Origin: Artemia franciscana
Taxonomy: Eukaryota > Arthropoda > Branchiopoda > Anostraca > Artemiidae
Length of the DNA: 64,000 bases
Assembly: GCF_032884065.1 (NCBI RefSeq)
Contig: NC_088863.1
Coordinates: forward strand, 67,058,919 to 67,122,918
Reading direction: 5' to 3'
Part shown: piece by piece, positions 46,326-57,595 of the stretch
Position numbering within the stretch: position 1 is the first letter of the stretch
Layout: the number at the start of each line of letters is the position of its first letter
The notes under the pieces: generated by a model
Database searches by the model: none
Told to the model about the DNA's origin: nothing
The model's input: only the letters and a program-made list of their open reading frames with translations
Position numbers and translations under genes: made by a program

Positions 46326-48590
46326 TTATTGGATAGTTAATTGCTTCATTTGATTCCGGAACCGTGTCAACTGACTTGTAAATGACTGTCTGATCAAGAA
46401 ACTCGGTGAGAATAATATTGTTGGTTTCGTAGACGTCTTTGTTCTTGGCTGCCAGAATCACTCGTTCACTTAGCCATTTATGACTTTTATAATTGGTTAG
46501 AATATTCGGAAATACCTTTTCAACCAAATCGTTTTTTGACGTCACAGAATTGAGGAGGCAGTTGTATACGTCCTGAAATTGAGTCAACTGGGAGCTTTCC
46601 ATTTCCAATTGCCAGCAATTGATCTGAAGAAATTTCACCTGAGTGATCGTTTTACAATCGGACACGCATGTTTATAGTTAATTTTAATGTCTTCACATGT
46701 ACCCATAAATTAGAATTTTTCAGGCAAGCATTCATTTCGTCTGCAGGTGTTGATCTAGAAATAACAGGTAACGTTGGCCTGAAATCTCCCGCAAGCAATA
46801 TTAATGTGCTGCAAAAGGGTTTGGAATTTCCTCGCAAAACTTGTAATGATCTGTCAAGTGCCTCGAGCGATTTCTTGTGTGCCATTGTGCACTCGTCCCA
46901 AACAATAACCTTCTTCAACATAAAGGGTATCCATCATTGCTGGTAATTTGTTAGGTACTAAAAGTAGAGCATATTGCTTTGTGCACCTTCCTCTGTCCAT
47001 GCATGGTGAATTTTCATTCAGGTCACAGAAAGATCCATGTATCATATTACAGCATTGTCATGTAAGCCCCTATCGACACCTACATCAGGTATTTCAGCAG
47101 AAATCACATCGTAAATTTCATTAGAAGAAATTTTATAAAATAACCATATTAGTATATGTGCATATGGCAATCCTCGCTTTTGCCATTCCACTGAGTACAA
47201 CCAGCATCGCACTGGCCCAAACACTTCAAGTTTTACTATGAACTTTATCAGTGGTTTCAACTTTTGCAGGAAGACACGGGCCGTAATGTCATGTCTATGA
47301 ACCGGCGATTGCCCAAGAAGTAAAAGTCGCTGTATCTCGTCCGAAGACAGATTACATGTAAATGCAAGAAATAAATCTGGACGACCGTAGAGATGAACAT
47401 ACGCAATGGCTTCATCAGCACACTCATGCGTATGACGCGGACTGCCATCGTATGACGAAGGCAAAATCGTTACTCTTCCAATATTAGTGGTATTACCGTC
47501 ATTTACAACTGCATCTCGCAAATGAATGTATTGTTCAGGGCGGAGATTGGTCTGATTCAGACGGATGAATAGCAAACATTTGATTCAACCTTTGCATACA
47601 TATCAACGATGTATTGGTAAAATAATTGTCGGCATTTTAAAATATAATTCTCTTCATGATGAATCATTAGTCTATAGGCATAATACTACATTGCGCTGCA
47701 TTTCTTATCCGTTTCTTTGTTATTGGCCTGATTTACCAATTTAACATTAAAGTTATAGGTGTCGGCTCCGTCCCAAAAAATGATAGGCTATTGTAGGGCA
47801 TCGTAGCATCGATGAGTTTCAGAGATTCTTGTCAGCCAAGCGCTTCGCTTTTAAAGAATAATATCTCGAGGCAAGAACTGATCACCGAACATAAAAATTG
47901 CCACTTTGTTAATAGTTAGAGCATTGCATCTATGCACATGTTCACTAGTAGGCGTTTTGTCATGGTAAATAACAATTTTATGTATATCAGTAGGCATTAA
48001 ATCGATTGCTGTTTTGAACAGACCCATTAAATTATTATTTTCGTGAACAAATGTTGCAACTGGGAAACGATAGTCCTTTCAACGTCGGGAGAAATTTCGC
48101 AACGTGCATTCAATTCAGCATTACTATCACTGATGAAGTACAATTGTAAAAAAATTTTATACTTACCTTTAAATGGTAGAAGGGAACCTGCTCTATGATA
48201 AATTTGCCCTTTTACTTTGAAAGTAGGCATAAAATGACCTTGATCTTCGATTTGGGCCCCAAACGACGTCATTTGGAAACGTGAGTTATATTTCCTGATG
48301 TTTGTTAAAAAGCGCTTTAATTTAGATGTATACCCAGTAAGCAAAGTTTTCAATGGCTCTGGGGGTGCAGCCAGTTGAGGAAGTTTAACTTTTCCTGAAG
48401 CGCAATACATTCCAATTGTTTCACCATTAAATTTCAAGGCCTTGCAATAGGGGCACATTTTAGACATAGTGCCGATTTGAACACATCCACTCAAGCTATA
48501 ATCATCGACTTTGCTGTACCTGAATACCAGGCGATAATTTTCACGTTGCTCTTGTGATTCCTCGGCACGATTTTTTTGGCATTATCTCCT
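46325..48590 (-). pseudogene. Helitron D, Rep-helicase with internal deletion
   Basis: The minus strand holds the N-terminal Cys module (48494-48027, CPYCKALKFNGE), the Rep region (47575-47042) with TILPSSYDGSPRH and a damaged HUH motif (GLPYAH), and MDRGRCTKQYALLLVPN. It then jumps near 46925 directly to helicase Walker B (KKVIVWDECTMAHKKSLE, 46921). Compared with copy A this skips about 1.48 kb, including the tyrosine motif and Walker A. The left end stops at helicase residues matching 6160 of copy A. Confidence 0.85.
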
Positions 48591-48654
48591 CTCAATTCTC
48601 CCAATATAAGATCAATAAGATCTTATATATATAAAAATATATCAGATATATTTT

Positions 48655-48800
48655 TATACATCTTATATATTTGTAGATAGGCTTTGTTTATTATAGGAAC
48701 AAGTAGCAACCTTGTCACCCAACCTTGCCCCCGCTCGGGATTGAACCTGAACACTTCAAATTTAGAAGCACAGATATATCCACTACGCTGTTACAAGGTA
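48655..48800 (-). mobile_element. tRNA-derived SINE, second family
   Basis: The minus strand has an A-box-like AGCGTAGTGGATA (near 48776-48788) and a perfect B box GGTTCAATCCC (48737-48747). CCTTG and CAAGG at 48793-48797 and 48722-48726 can pair like an acceptor stem. The T stem does not pair well, so this is a tRNA-like head, not a working tRNA. Its 5' end touches the 5' end of Helitron E. Confidence 0.6.
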
Positions 48801-48910
48801 ATCTATATATATATAAATAAGTTGTTTGTCTGTGTGTCTGTCTACTGACGTCATGTTTGTGTGTCGACTGACGTCATGTTTGTCAACTGACGTACCTATC
48901 TATATATAAA

Positions 48911-49448
48911 AACTAGCTGTTGGGGTGGCGCTTCGTGCAACCCCAACACCTAGTTGGTGGGGCGCTTCGCGCCCCCCCAAGCCCCCCCCCCCCGCGCGCG
49001 TAAGTCGTTACGCACCATATTAGTTACGCGCCATTGTAGTTGCTTCCCTGTGTCCCACCTGTGAATAGAGAATTGTCTGTGCATATAAATAGATGGTCAG
49101 GTTTACTGACTCTTGAACATGCAACATATAATTGTCCATGGGAAAAAAAAAATCCGTATTCAAATCTATACCTCATTATTCTAATGATGTGTCCCTGTGT
49201 CCCGGTCGTCATTTATATTCCCTGTGTCCCGGTCGTCATTTGTGTCCCGGTATCCCAGTTTGTAATTTCTCTTTGAGTGTCCCGGTCGTCATTTATATTC
49301 CCTGTGTCCCGGTGTCCCGGTCGTCATTTGTGTCCGGGTCTGTAATTTCTATTCGAACAATCCCTGTGTCCCGGTCGTCATTTATATATCCCGCCTGTGC
49401 CCCCGGCGTCCCCGTTGTAGTTATGTCCCTATGTCCCGGTCGTCATTT
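48911..49448 (-). mobile_element. Reversed Helitron 3' end nested in Helitron E
   Basis: Read on the minus strand it ends with a GGGGTGG hairpin and CAGCTAG at 48911, preceded by GGCGCGTAAC-type subterminal repeats and the helicase tail (HGQLYVACSRV, 49105-49145). A 27-base minisatellite with CCCGGTCGTCATTTATATTC units follows (49195-49448). No 5' end is seen on the right. Confidence 0.7.
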
Positions 49449-50909
49449 ATAGAGAAAGTAAGAAAAGAAAGCGTGCCGAAAAATCACAACAACAGCGTGA
49501 AATTAGGCTTGCGTCTCAAAGAGAAATCACCAAAAGAAAGCGTGCCGAGGAATCACAAGAGCAACCTGGGTCAGTGCGATGCTGGATGTACTCAGTGAAA
49601 TGGCAAAAACGAGGATTGCCACTAGCACATATACTAATCTGGCTACATTATAAAATTACTTCTAACGAAATAGATTATGTGATTTCCGCTGAAATACCTG
49701 ATGAAAATGTCGATAAGGGGTTATATGATACTGTTGTAAAAAATATGATACATGGACCTTGCTGTGCACTGAACGAAAATTCACCATGCATGGCCAAAGG
49801 AAGGTGCACAAAGCAAAATCCTCGACTTTTAGTACCCAACACAATTACTGGCAATGATGGTTACCCACAATATAGAAGAAGATCTACTGAAGATGGTGGT
49901 AAAACAGCAATAATAAAGAAGCGTAACGGTACCACCATCGAAGTAGATAACCAGTGGGTTGTTCCATATTCCCCATTATTATCAAAAACATTTAATGCAC
50001 ATATAAACGTTGAATACTGTAACTCCGTAAAGGCAATCAAATACATATGTAAATACGTCAACAAAGGCAGTGACATGGCAGTTTTTGGCTTGCAGTCCGA
50101 AATCAAAGATATCGACGAAACCGTACAATATCAGGCTGGAAGATACATAAGCAGTAATGAAGCTGTTTGGCGAATTCTTTCACTTCCGATACATGAACGT
50201 AGTACAGCTCTTGTTCACTTAGCGGTACATTTACAGAATGATCAACGTGTTTATTTTTCGGAATCCAACGTGCAACAAAGAGCCCTGAATCCACCGGATA
50301 CAAAGTTAACTGCTTTCTTTTCGCTATGCAAAACTGATTCTTTTGCAAAAAAACTGCTGTATACTGAAGTGCCTTCGTATTACACGTGAAATACTAAAAA
50401 TAAAGTATTTGAACGTCGAAAACAGGGTAAGTCAGTCGACGGCCAACCTACCATCTTCAAAGATACCACGATAGGAAGACTCTACACCGTTCACCCCAAT
50501 CAACATGAATGCTTCTTTCTACGCCTGCTTTTGGTGAATGTACCCGGTCCGACGTCCTTTGAGTATTTGAGAACTGTAAACGGTACTATACATGACACTT
50601 ACCGTAGTGCAAGCCAAGCTCTGAATTTATTGGAGAATGACCAACACTGGGATAACTGCATCAATGACAGATCTGCCTTTTCAATTTAAAAGAGTGCAAT
50701 TCCCAATTCGGTTAGCATTTGCAATCACCATCAACAAAGCTCAAGGTCAATCATTAGAAAAATGTGGTATAAATCTTAATACTGATTGTTTTTCCCATGG
50801 ACAATTGTACGTTGCATGTTCGAGGGTCGATAAACCTGAAAATCTATTTATATGCAGCGGCAATTGGACAGCGAAGAATGTTGTATATTCGCAAGTTTTA
50901 CGCAGTTAA
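49449..50909 (+). pseudogene. Helitron E Rep-helicase with two internal deletions
   Basis: Charged N-terminal repeats (49449-49566) join directly to the Rep HUH block at 49567, skipping what copy A has at about 2463-3792. The HUH motif reads GLPLAH, so the first His is lost. The tyrosine block KAIKYICKYVNKG is intact. A TGA at 50387-50389 replaces a conserved Trp codon. At 50669 the helicase jumps from TGCATCAATGAC to GATCTGCCTTTTCAATTT, skipping about 1.5 kb including both Walker motifs, and ends with motif VI and KNVVYSQVLRS at 50909. Confidence 0.85.
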
Positions 50910-50926
50910 TTTGTATTGTATTTATC

Positions 50927-51239
50927 TATCTATCTATCTATATAAAAACGATTTGTGTGTATGCAGGTTTGTTTGTTTTTAAAAAGAGCGTTTGCATATG
51001 ACGTCATTATAAATACATAAGGCTTTGTATATGCACAGACAATGGGAAAGCCAAGAATGTTGTATATTCGCAAGTTTTACGTAGTTCAAAACACATATAT
51101 AAATCTATCTATATTCATAGGTGGTACACAGGGACACAACTACAATGGCGCGTAACTAATATGGCGCGTAACGACTTACGCACGCGGGGGCGCGTAATTA
51201 TTACTTACCTAGTTGGTAAGTAATATTACCAACTGCTAG
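50927..51239 (+). mobile_element. Short complete Helitron unit at the end of Helitron E
   Basis: After the helicase stop, TCTA repeats lead into TCTATATAAAAACGATTTGT, then TGACGTCA, the helicase tail copy, the GGCGCGTAAC repeats and the terminal hairpin with CTAG. As a unit of about 300 bases with 5' TC and 3' CTAG it could be a minimal non-autonomous Helitron. Confidence 0.55.
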
Positions 51240-51324
51240 TAAGTAATATTATTTATCCAACAATTGATATATTGCAGACTGTCTCCAAATAGTACAATAA
51301 TTTTTGCAGGTGTGCCAAAGTAGT

Positions 51325-52262
51325 AGCCCGGATTTTTATGGCACTTGGTATCTACCAAGTGACATGTAGCGATCAAAAATTCTGTGGGTCTGTCGGTCTA
51401 TCGATCTGTCGGTCCCGGTTTTGCTAGTTTAGGCACTTCCAGGTAAGCTAGGACGATGAAATTTGGCAGGCGTATCAGGAACCAGACCAGATTAAATTAC
51501 AAATTGTCGTTTCCCCGATCTGACCATCTTATATCCGCTACAACGGTTAAATCGAAAAAAATTGAAAAACTTATGAACGGGTGATCAGATAATAATGAAA
51601 TTTGATATCTAGAAGAATATTGTGTCTCAGATACCTTATTTTAAATCCCAACTGGATCTGGTGACATTTGGCGGAGTTGAGGGGGGGGGACCTAAAATCT
51701 TGGAAAACACTTTGAGTTGAGGGATCGAGATATAACTTAGTGGAAAAATAAGCAGAAGTCTGAGATACGTTATCGACATAACAAGAACGGATCCATTCTA
51801 TTTGGAGGAGTTAATTCTGAAAAATTAGAAAAAAATAGGTATTTTTAACTTACGAAGGAGTGATCGGATCTTAATGAGATTTCATATTTAGAAGAGCCTC
51901 GTGAATTAAATCTCTTATTTTAAATCCCAACTGGATCCAGCGTCATGGGGGGAATTTGGGGGGACTGGAAATCTTGGAAAACACTTAAAAGCGGAAAGAT
52001 TAGGGTGAAAATTGATGGAAAGAATAAAAACATATCCAAGATGCGTGACTGACATAACTGGACCGGATCTGCTCTCTTTGGTGGAGTTGAGGGGGGTGGG
52101 TGTAATTTTGGAAAAATTAGAAAAAATGAGTTGTTTTTAACTTTCGAACGGCTGATCAGATCTTAATGGAATTTTATATTTAAAAGGATCTTGTTCTTTA
52201 GAGCTCTTATTTCAAATCCCGACCAGATACAGTAACATTGGGTTTGGCTTGAGAAAAAACTA
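51325..52262 (-). repeat. Repeat family R, copy 2, reversed
   Basis: A terminal hairpin CACTTGGTA-TC-TACCAAGTG lies at 51341-51360, then GTCTGTCGGTC repeats, GATGAAATTTGGCAGGCGTA near 51454, and three internal units in reverse. It stops near 52262 at a LINE remnant. Confidence 0.75.
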
Positions 52263-52269
52263 AATTAGA

Positions 52270-53240
52270 ACCATCATATTTCATAATTGACTAATACTCT
52301 TGATAAAAAGCTGAAACAGCTACTCTTGAAAATGCAGGCAGTTACTGGGCAAAAATGGGGAGTTGGCCGAGAGAGCATTAGAATAATATTACTGACCATA
52401 ATATATGGAAAGACAGAATACGGTATCCCAGTGTGTTATTCTACGTAATACATTACTTTCAAATATTTGAATCAATAACAAATCGTGGCATGAGACTAAT
52501 CACTTGTGGCCTAAAAAGTACACCCAATGCATCATTGTTTAAAGAATATAAAATTCTATCTTTAGAAGAGCTGTTATTGAAACTATCGTAAAATTACTTT
52601 ACGAAAATTAACGTCAATCAAAACCACCATGTTTTAAGGAGTGTTTCACAAATCCCATACTCTGGAACGTATTGGTGTTCCGGAAAATTTGATCTTTTCC
52701 TGTCAGATCCACACCCCGACAAATCATCCCGCTAACATAGATAATGTCAAAGATTTAGATATTCCTGGCGTGGACTGACCCAGTACTAAGATAAATATTC
52801 AAATCTTTCGCCAAGTTACATTAGCGAAAATAGTAGAATTCTAAAGTTGGAAAGGCATCTATTGGCATAAGTTCTTAAAGCTACAATATGTCATTGGGAA
52901 TTCGAGTCACAGAAGGCATCTCTATTTTTCATTTAACAAGCCTTGCTCTCCAAAAAAACACTATATACTGTGCTAGAGGTTTGTTTCGGTACATTTGTTA
53001 TCCTCTCTGACTCTAAAAGTATGTGTTCTGATCTAGAAAAAAAAGACACCGAAAAATAGTTCCAGTCTTTGTGCTCTTACAACGACCCTGTTAAACCTAC
53101 CATGTTAACAGGGTAAACCTACCCTGTTAGACCTAGGAAAATTTGGGTTCCTTCTCACATAGAATTAAGGGTAGTGAAATCGCTAACAATACTGTGAAAC
53201 AGACTATTCACAACCTAATTCTTTGGAAGGTTTACCTCAC
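52270..53240 (+). pseudogene. LINE C-terminus with RNase H remnant
   Basis: In broken plus-strand frames the thumb reads LLKMQAVTGQKWGVGRESIR, then MRLITCGLKSTPNASLFKEY and ILSLEELLLKL, a common ending of ORF2 proteins. Further on, ILSDSKSMCSDLEK and IWVPSHIEL match two RNase H blocks (the SDS acidic motif and the WVPSHxG block). A LINE with RNase H belongs to the I/Jockey-related groups and is different from the others here. Many stops are present. Confidence 0.6.
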
Positions 53241-53690
53241 AATAAATGAACCTCAAAGTTCATAGATTCTGCTTCAAAACTTTTACGATTAATAAAACCA
53301 GTATTTATGTTTTCTTGTTTCTTGAGTAGTTTTCTTGTTTTTTTACAAATATTTACCATAGCATCTTTTGGTTTAGTTCGACATCCCCCTTAACATGCTC
53401 TTAAAGTTTTCTATTGATACGCTTAGTCATCCTTAGTTATCACAGATACGATATTTTGACGACTTTGGTTGCAATTAGTTTCTTTTCATTTAGTTTAGTA
53501 TCCCATTAACATGTCCTTAAAGTTTGAAGTAATAGCCTAAACGCTTCCTATAATATAGCCTAGGCACGCTTTTGACAATCTGGATACACATAAAGTCTTT
53601 TGATTTACTTTTGCAATATCCTAAGCCTGTTCTACTTGGTATTTTGACAACCTTGACAGACTAAAGCTTTTGATTTAGCGAAATAATTGC
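53241..53690. other. No gene seen
   Basis: AT-rich. Loose repeats of TTAACATGYYCTTAAAGTTT occur near 53390 and 53507. Nothing coding is recognisable. Confidence 0.4.
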
Positions 53691-54085
53691 AAAAATATCA
53701 GCAGTAACAGTAACAATGACAGTCAGAGTTGAGGTCACAGCAAAACTAGCAGCAGTCACAGTCGCAAGTAGTTGCAGTCACAAGTAGTTATAATCTAGGT
53801 CACGAGCAGTCTTGCTCAGAGTCACAAGTAGTTATACTCACAGTCACAATTAGTCACAATTGCATTCCCAAATATCACAATTGCAAGTAATCGTAGTTCC
53901 AAGTAGAAATCACTACAACCACAAATAGTCGTAGTCGCACGTATTCCCAGTTGCGAGTAGACGCAGTTACAGTTCCAAGTAGTTGCAGACGTTAACGCAA
54001 GAGATTTCAATAAAAAGTAGTCTCAGTCACAGTCACAAGTAGTTGCAGTCGCAAAAATTCTAGTTGCAATCACAGTCACAAGTGG
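53691..54085. repeat. Minisatellite (AGTCACAAGTAGTTGC type)
   Basis: Irregular units of about 12-16 bases, with AGTCACAAGTAGTTGCAGTC as the typical pair, fill the stretch. A short (AGT)n run follows at about 54108-54136. Confidence 0.8.
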
Positions 54086-54324
54086 ACAATAGGCATTCGT
54101 AATGATAGTAGTAGTACTGGTAGTAGTAGTAGTAGCCACAAAATTTTCAACTTAATACTCAGATTTGATTTATGATATTGCATTTGTAATTATTTGATAA
54201 CCTAACAACAGGTATGTCAATAAATGTGAGGCGTAATCATTTCTGTATATCCTCCAATATTTTTCACATTGCAAGGATACTGCATGAGAGTTCCAAAATT
54301 TTACGACACTGCTCCAATTGGAAC

Positions 54325-56145
54325 AAGAGCTAAGAGCTCATATGGCACTTCTGACGAGGCCGGAAGAGCCAAGAACTCATATGATATGAAGTCTAGCAAA
54401 ATTCTAAGAATCAATAGATTGATTTAAAGGAAAATCAAAAGCTTAATGCCGGTCGGGATTTAAAATCAGAGCTCTGAGACACGAGGTCTTTCTAAATATC
54501 AAAATTCATTAAAATCCGATCACTCGCTCGTAAGTTAAAAATACCTCTTTTTTCTAATTTTTGCTGCCCCTTCAGCCCCCCAGATAGTCAAATCGGGGAA
54601 AACGACTTTATCAAGTCAATTTGTGCAGGTCCTTGACACGCCTACCAATTTTCATAGTCCTAGCACAACCAGAAGACCCAAACTCGCTAACGTACTGAAC
54701 TCCACCCCCTAACTTTCCCAAAAAGAGCGGATTCAGTACGGTTATGTCAATCAAGTATCTACGAGATTTGCTTATTTTACACGTCAAGTTTCATCCCGAT
54801 CTCTCCACTATAAGCGATTTCCAAGATTTCCAGTTTCCCTTCCAACTCCCCCCAATGTCAACAGATCTGGTCAGGATTTGAAATAAGAGCTCTGAGACAT
54901 GAGTTCCTTCTAAATATAGAATTTCATTCAGATCTTGAAACCCATTCTTAAGCTAAAAATACCTCAATTTTTGTGATTTTTCCACATTAACACCCCCCAG
55001 CTCACCCAAAGAGAACGGATCCGTTCCGATCATGTCAATCACGTATCTATAACTTGTGCTTATTCTTCCCATCAGGTTTCATCTCAATCTCCCCACTCTA
55101 AGCGTTTTTCAAGATTCCCGGTTTTCGAGATTTCTGTTTCCCCCCTCCAACCCTCTATGTCCTCGGATCCCATTCGAATTAAAAATAGAACATCTGAGGT
55201 ATAAGATCCTTCTATATATCAAGTTTCTTTAAAATTCGATCAGCCATTTGTAAGATACCTCAATTTTCTCGTTTTCCAAAAATTCCGGTTTCCCCCTCCA
55301 ACTCCCCCAATGTCACCCGATCTGGTCGGGATTTAAAATAAGAGCTCTAAAGCACAATGTCTTTCTGGATATCAAATTTCACTACGATCTGATAGCCCGT
55401 TCGTAAGTTACAAATACCTCATTTTTTCAAATTTTTCAGCATTAGCCCCACCCCTAACTCCCCCAAATACAGCGGATCTGTTCCGATTATGTCAAACCCA
55501 TATCTAGGACTTCTGCTTATTTTTTCCCACCAAGTTTCACACTCCCCCCAATGTTGCCGGATCCAATCAGGATTTAAAATAAGAGCTCTGAGACACGATA
55601 TCCTTCTAAATATCAAATTTCATTAAGATCCGATCACCCGGATCTTAGTTGCAACTCCCCCCCAACTCCCCCAAAGAGAGCGTGTCCATTCCGGTTATGT
55701 CAATCACGTATCTAGGACTTCGGCTTATTTTTCCAACAAGTTTCATCTCGATCCTTCCAATCTAAGCGTTTTCCAAGATTTTAGGTTTCCCCCTTCAACT
55801 CCACCCAATGTCACCAGATCCAGTCGGGATTTAAAATAAGAGCTTTGAGACACGATATTCTTCTAAATATCAAATTTCATTAAGATCTGATCACCCATTC
55901 GTAAGTTAAAAATACCTCATTTTTCTTCTATTTTTCCGAATTAACCGTCCCCCCACTCCCCTCCCCTAGATGGTCGAATCCAGGAAACGAATATTACTAA
56001 ATTAATATGGTTTAGTCCCTGATACGCCTGCCAAATTTCATCGTCCTAGCTTATCTGGAAGTACCTAAACTAGCAAAACCGGGACAGACTGACAGAATTT
56101 GCGATCGCTATATGTCACTCGGTTATTACCAAGTGCCATAAAAAT
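54325..56145 (+). repeat. Repeat family R, copy 3, complete
   Basis: It starts AAGAGCTAAGAGCTCATATG and ends with TTTGGCAGGCGTATCAG-type sequence in reverse sense (56017-56045), then GACAGACTGACAG and a hairpin CACTCGGT-TATT-ACCAAGTG before CCATAAAAA. Six internal blocks start at 54511, 54929, 55231, 55384, 55625 and 55882. The order of long and short spacings matches copies 1 and 4. No coding frame is conserved, so it is probably non-autonomous. Confidence 0.8.
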
Positions 56146-57595
56146 AATGCATGGAATATTCCAGGTGCCAAATTGATTAGCTACTAGATGAAAAGAACCT
56201 ACGTTACTTGCTTTACGCAACTTGCGTTACGCGTTTACGCCTCGTATTTAAAAAAGCGTTAGTTTCAAGGAGAAGGAAATGCCTAATTTTCGACTTATTA
56301 TATTCAGGACTAATCTTATCAGCAATGTACTTCCAGTTAATTTTTTATGCTTTAATTAATTTCTAGTTTTGTTTTAGTATATACCATGTTATCATTTTTG
56401 TAATTTTTTTTATACCCAAAACTTGAAGGGTAATTGAAAAGGAATAAAGGACTAGCAAGTAATTTTAAACAATAAGTACAATTACTATTCCTTTGGTGAT
56501 GTGTTTAAAATTGAAATTGCAAATAACTGTTTTGGAGAAGCGGTGTGTTAGGTTTACAACTTGACCGATCTTAAAAAGAATGAATTTGAGTCATTTAAGT
56601 CACATACGAAGTGCGCAAGCGGCGACTTTAGCTTGATTTATGTTAAATTTACTAGCAGCCTCTTTTCAGTTCTTAGGACTCTTAACTAGTGAACTTGTTT
56701 TCAATTTATGGTTTTGTTGATACTTTTTATATTGGGTGGTGATAAAAACTAAAACATACTCTGATAATGAGGTATTTATTGCTAGAATTTCAAATAAGAA
56801 ACATAGAAAAGTAACAATAAACAAATACAAAAAGGAGGGGAAATCTGTAACTACTCAAAAAGAAACTCAAAAGAAAAGAAAACAAGAAGAGGGCACTAAT
56901 GGCTTGATGCAAAGTCGAACGAAAATCGGAATTCAGTAACGTAAGACATATAATATTCATAGAATTAAAAACAGAATTCGAAAACGAGATTCTGAAATAA
57001 TAAAATCGAAATTCGGACAAGGAATTAAAAACTCGAAAGAACAGAGGATGACCCTAATACAATGACGTAAGATACCTTCAACACAATACTGTCAATAAAA
57101 TAAAGCAAAAATGAGTAAATGTATTTTACAGATTTTCCTACAACCGAATATTGTCTGCACTATAGCTAACTTAAAACACTAATTAGTCCGTTAAAAAGAA
57201 AAACAATTACAACCAAGATGAGACTTCAATTTCTTTTTAGTTTTGCAAGTTTTCTTAGTTTTTCTAGAACCCCGTTATTTTCCCCAGCTGTTCAGAATAT
57301 GTATATAAGCTACGAATTTAATAGAACAATGTGCAAACTACATTGTCCCAAAAGAAGCAGTTCAGAGATTGTCTGGCCATTAAATTGTAACCCATATCTA
57401 TTAAATCACCCAGTCGTAAACCATGTGAATCAAAGTCCTTTTTTCAAATTTTAGGCTTTGGAGTTTTGGCCCCGCCGAGATTAAAGTCAACCATTTAAAA
57501 GTGGTATTGAAATCCTTGATCGAAGCTGATACTTCAATCAACGAGAAAATACTTTCAAAGGCTTGGATTAATTGAAAACAGGCTCTTGAAAGAGC
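56146..57595. other. No gene seen; 3' flank of the methyltransferase gene
   Basis: AT-rich DNA between repeat R and the methyltransferase stop codon. Two short plus-strand frames (near 56736 and 57218) have no family features. I see no clear AATAAA on the minus strand in the first few hundred bases after the stop. Confidence 0.5.

Larger units (their letters stand above)
48802..51239 (+). mobile_element. Helitron E, complete ends, deleted interior
   Basis: It starts TCTATATATATATAAATAAG after an A and ends with a TTGGTAAGTA / TATTACCAA hairpin and CTGCTAG before a T at 51240. Inside is a reversed Helitron end fragment (48911-49448), then plus-strand coding pieces with two large deletions relative to copy A. 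The 3' hairpin differs in sequence from that of B but has the same form and distance to CTAG. Confidence 0.75.

Noticed and set aside
48720-48800. Functional tRNA gene on the minus strand
   Set aside because: Promoter boxes and a partial acceptor stem are there, but the T stem does not pair and a SINE-like body follows.
56736-56939. Basic 67-codon open frame near the methyltransferase gene
   Set aside because: No domain, no splice support, composition expected from A-rich DNA.
57218-57454. 78-codon frame starting with a hydrophobic stretch that could pass for a signal peptide
   Set aside because: No further domain, AT-rich flanks and overlap with the 3' flank of the minus-strand gene; not enough to call a secreted protein.
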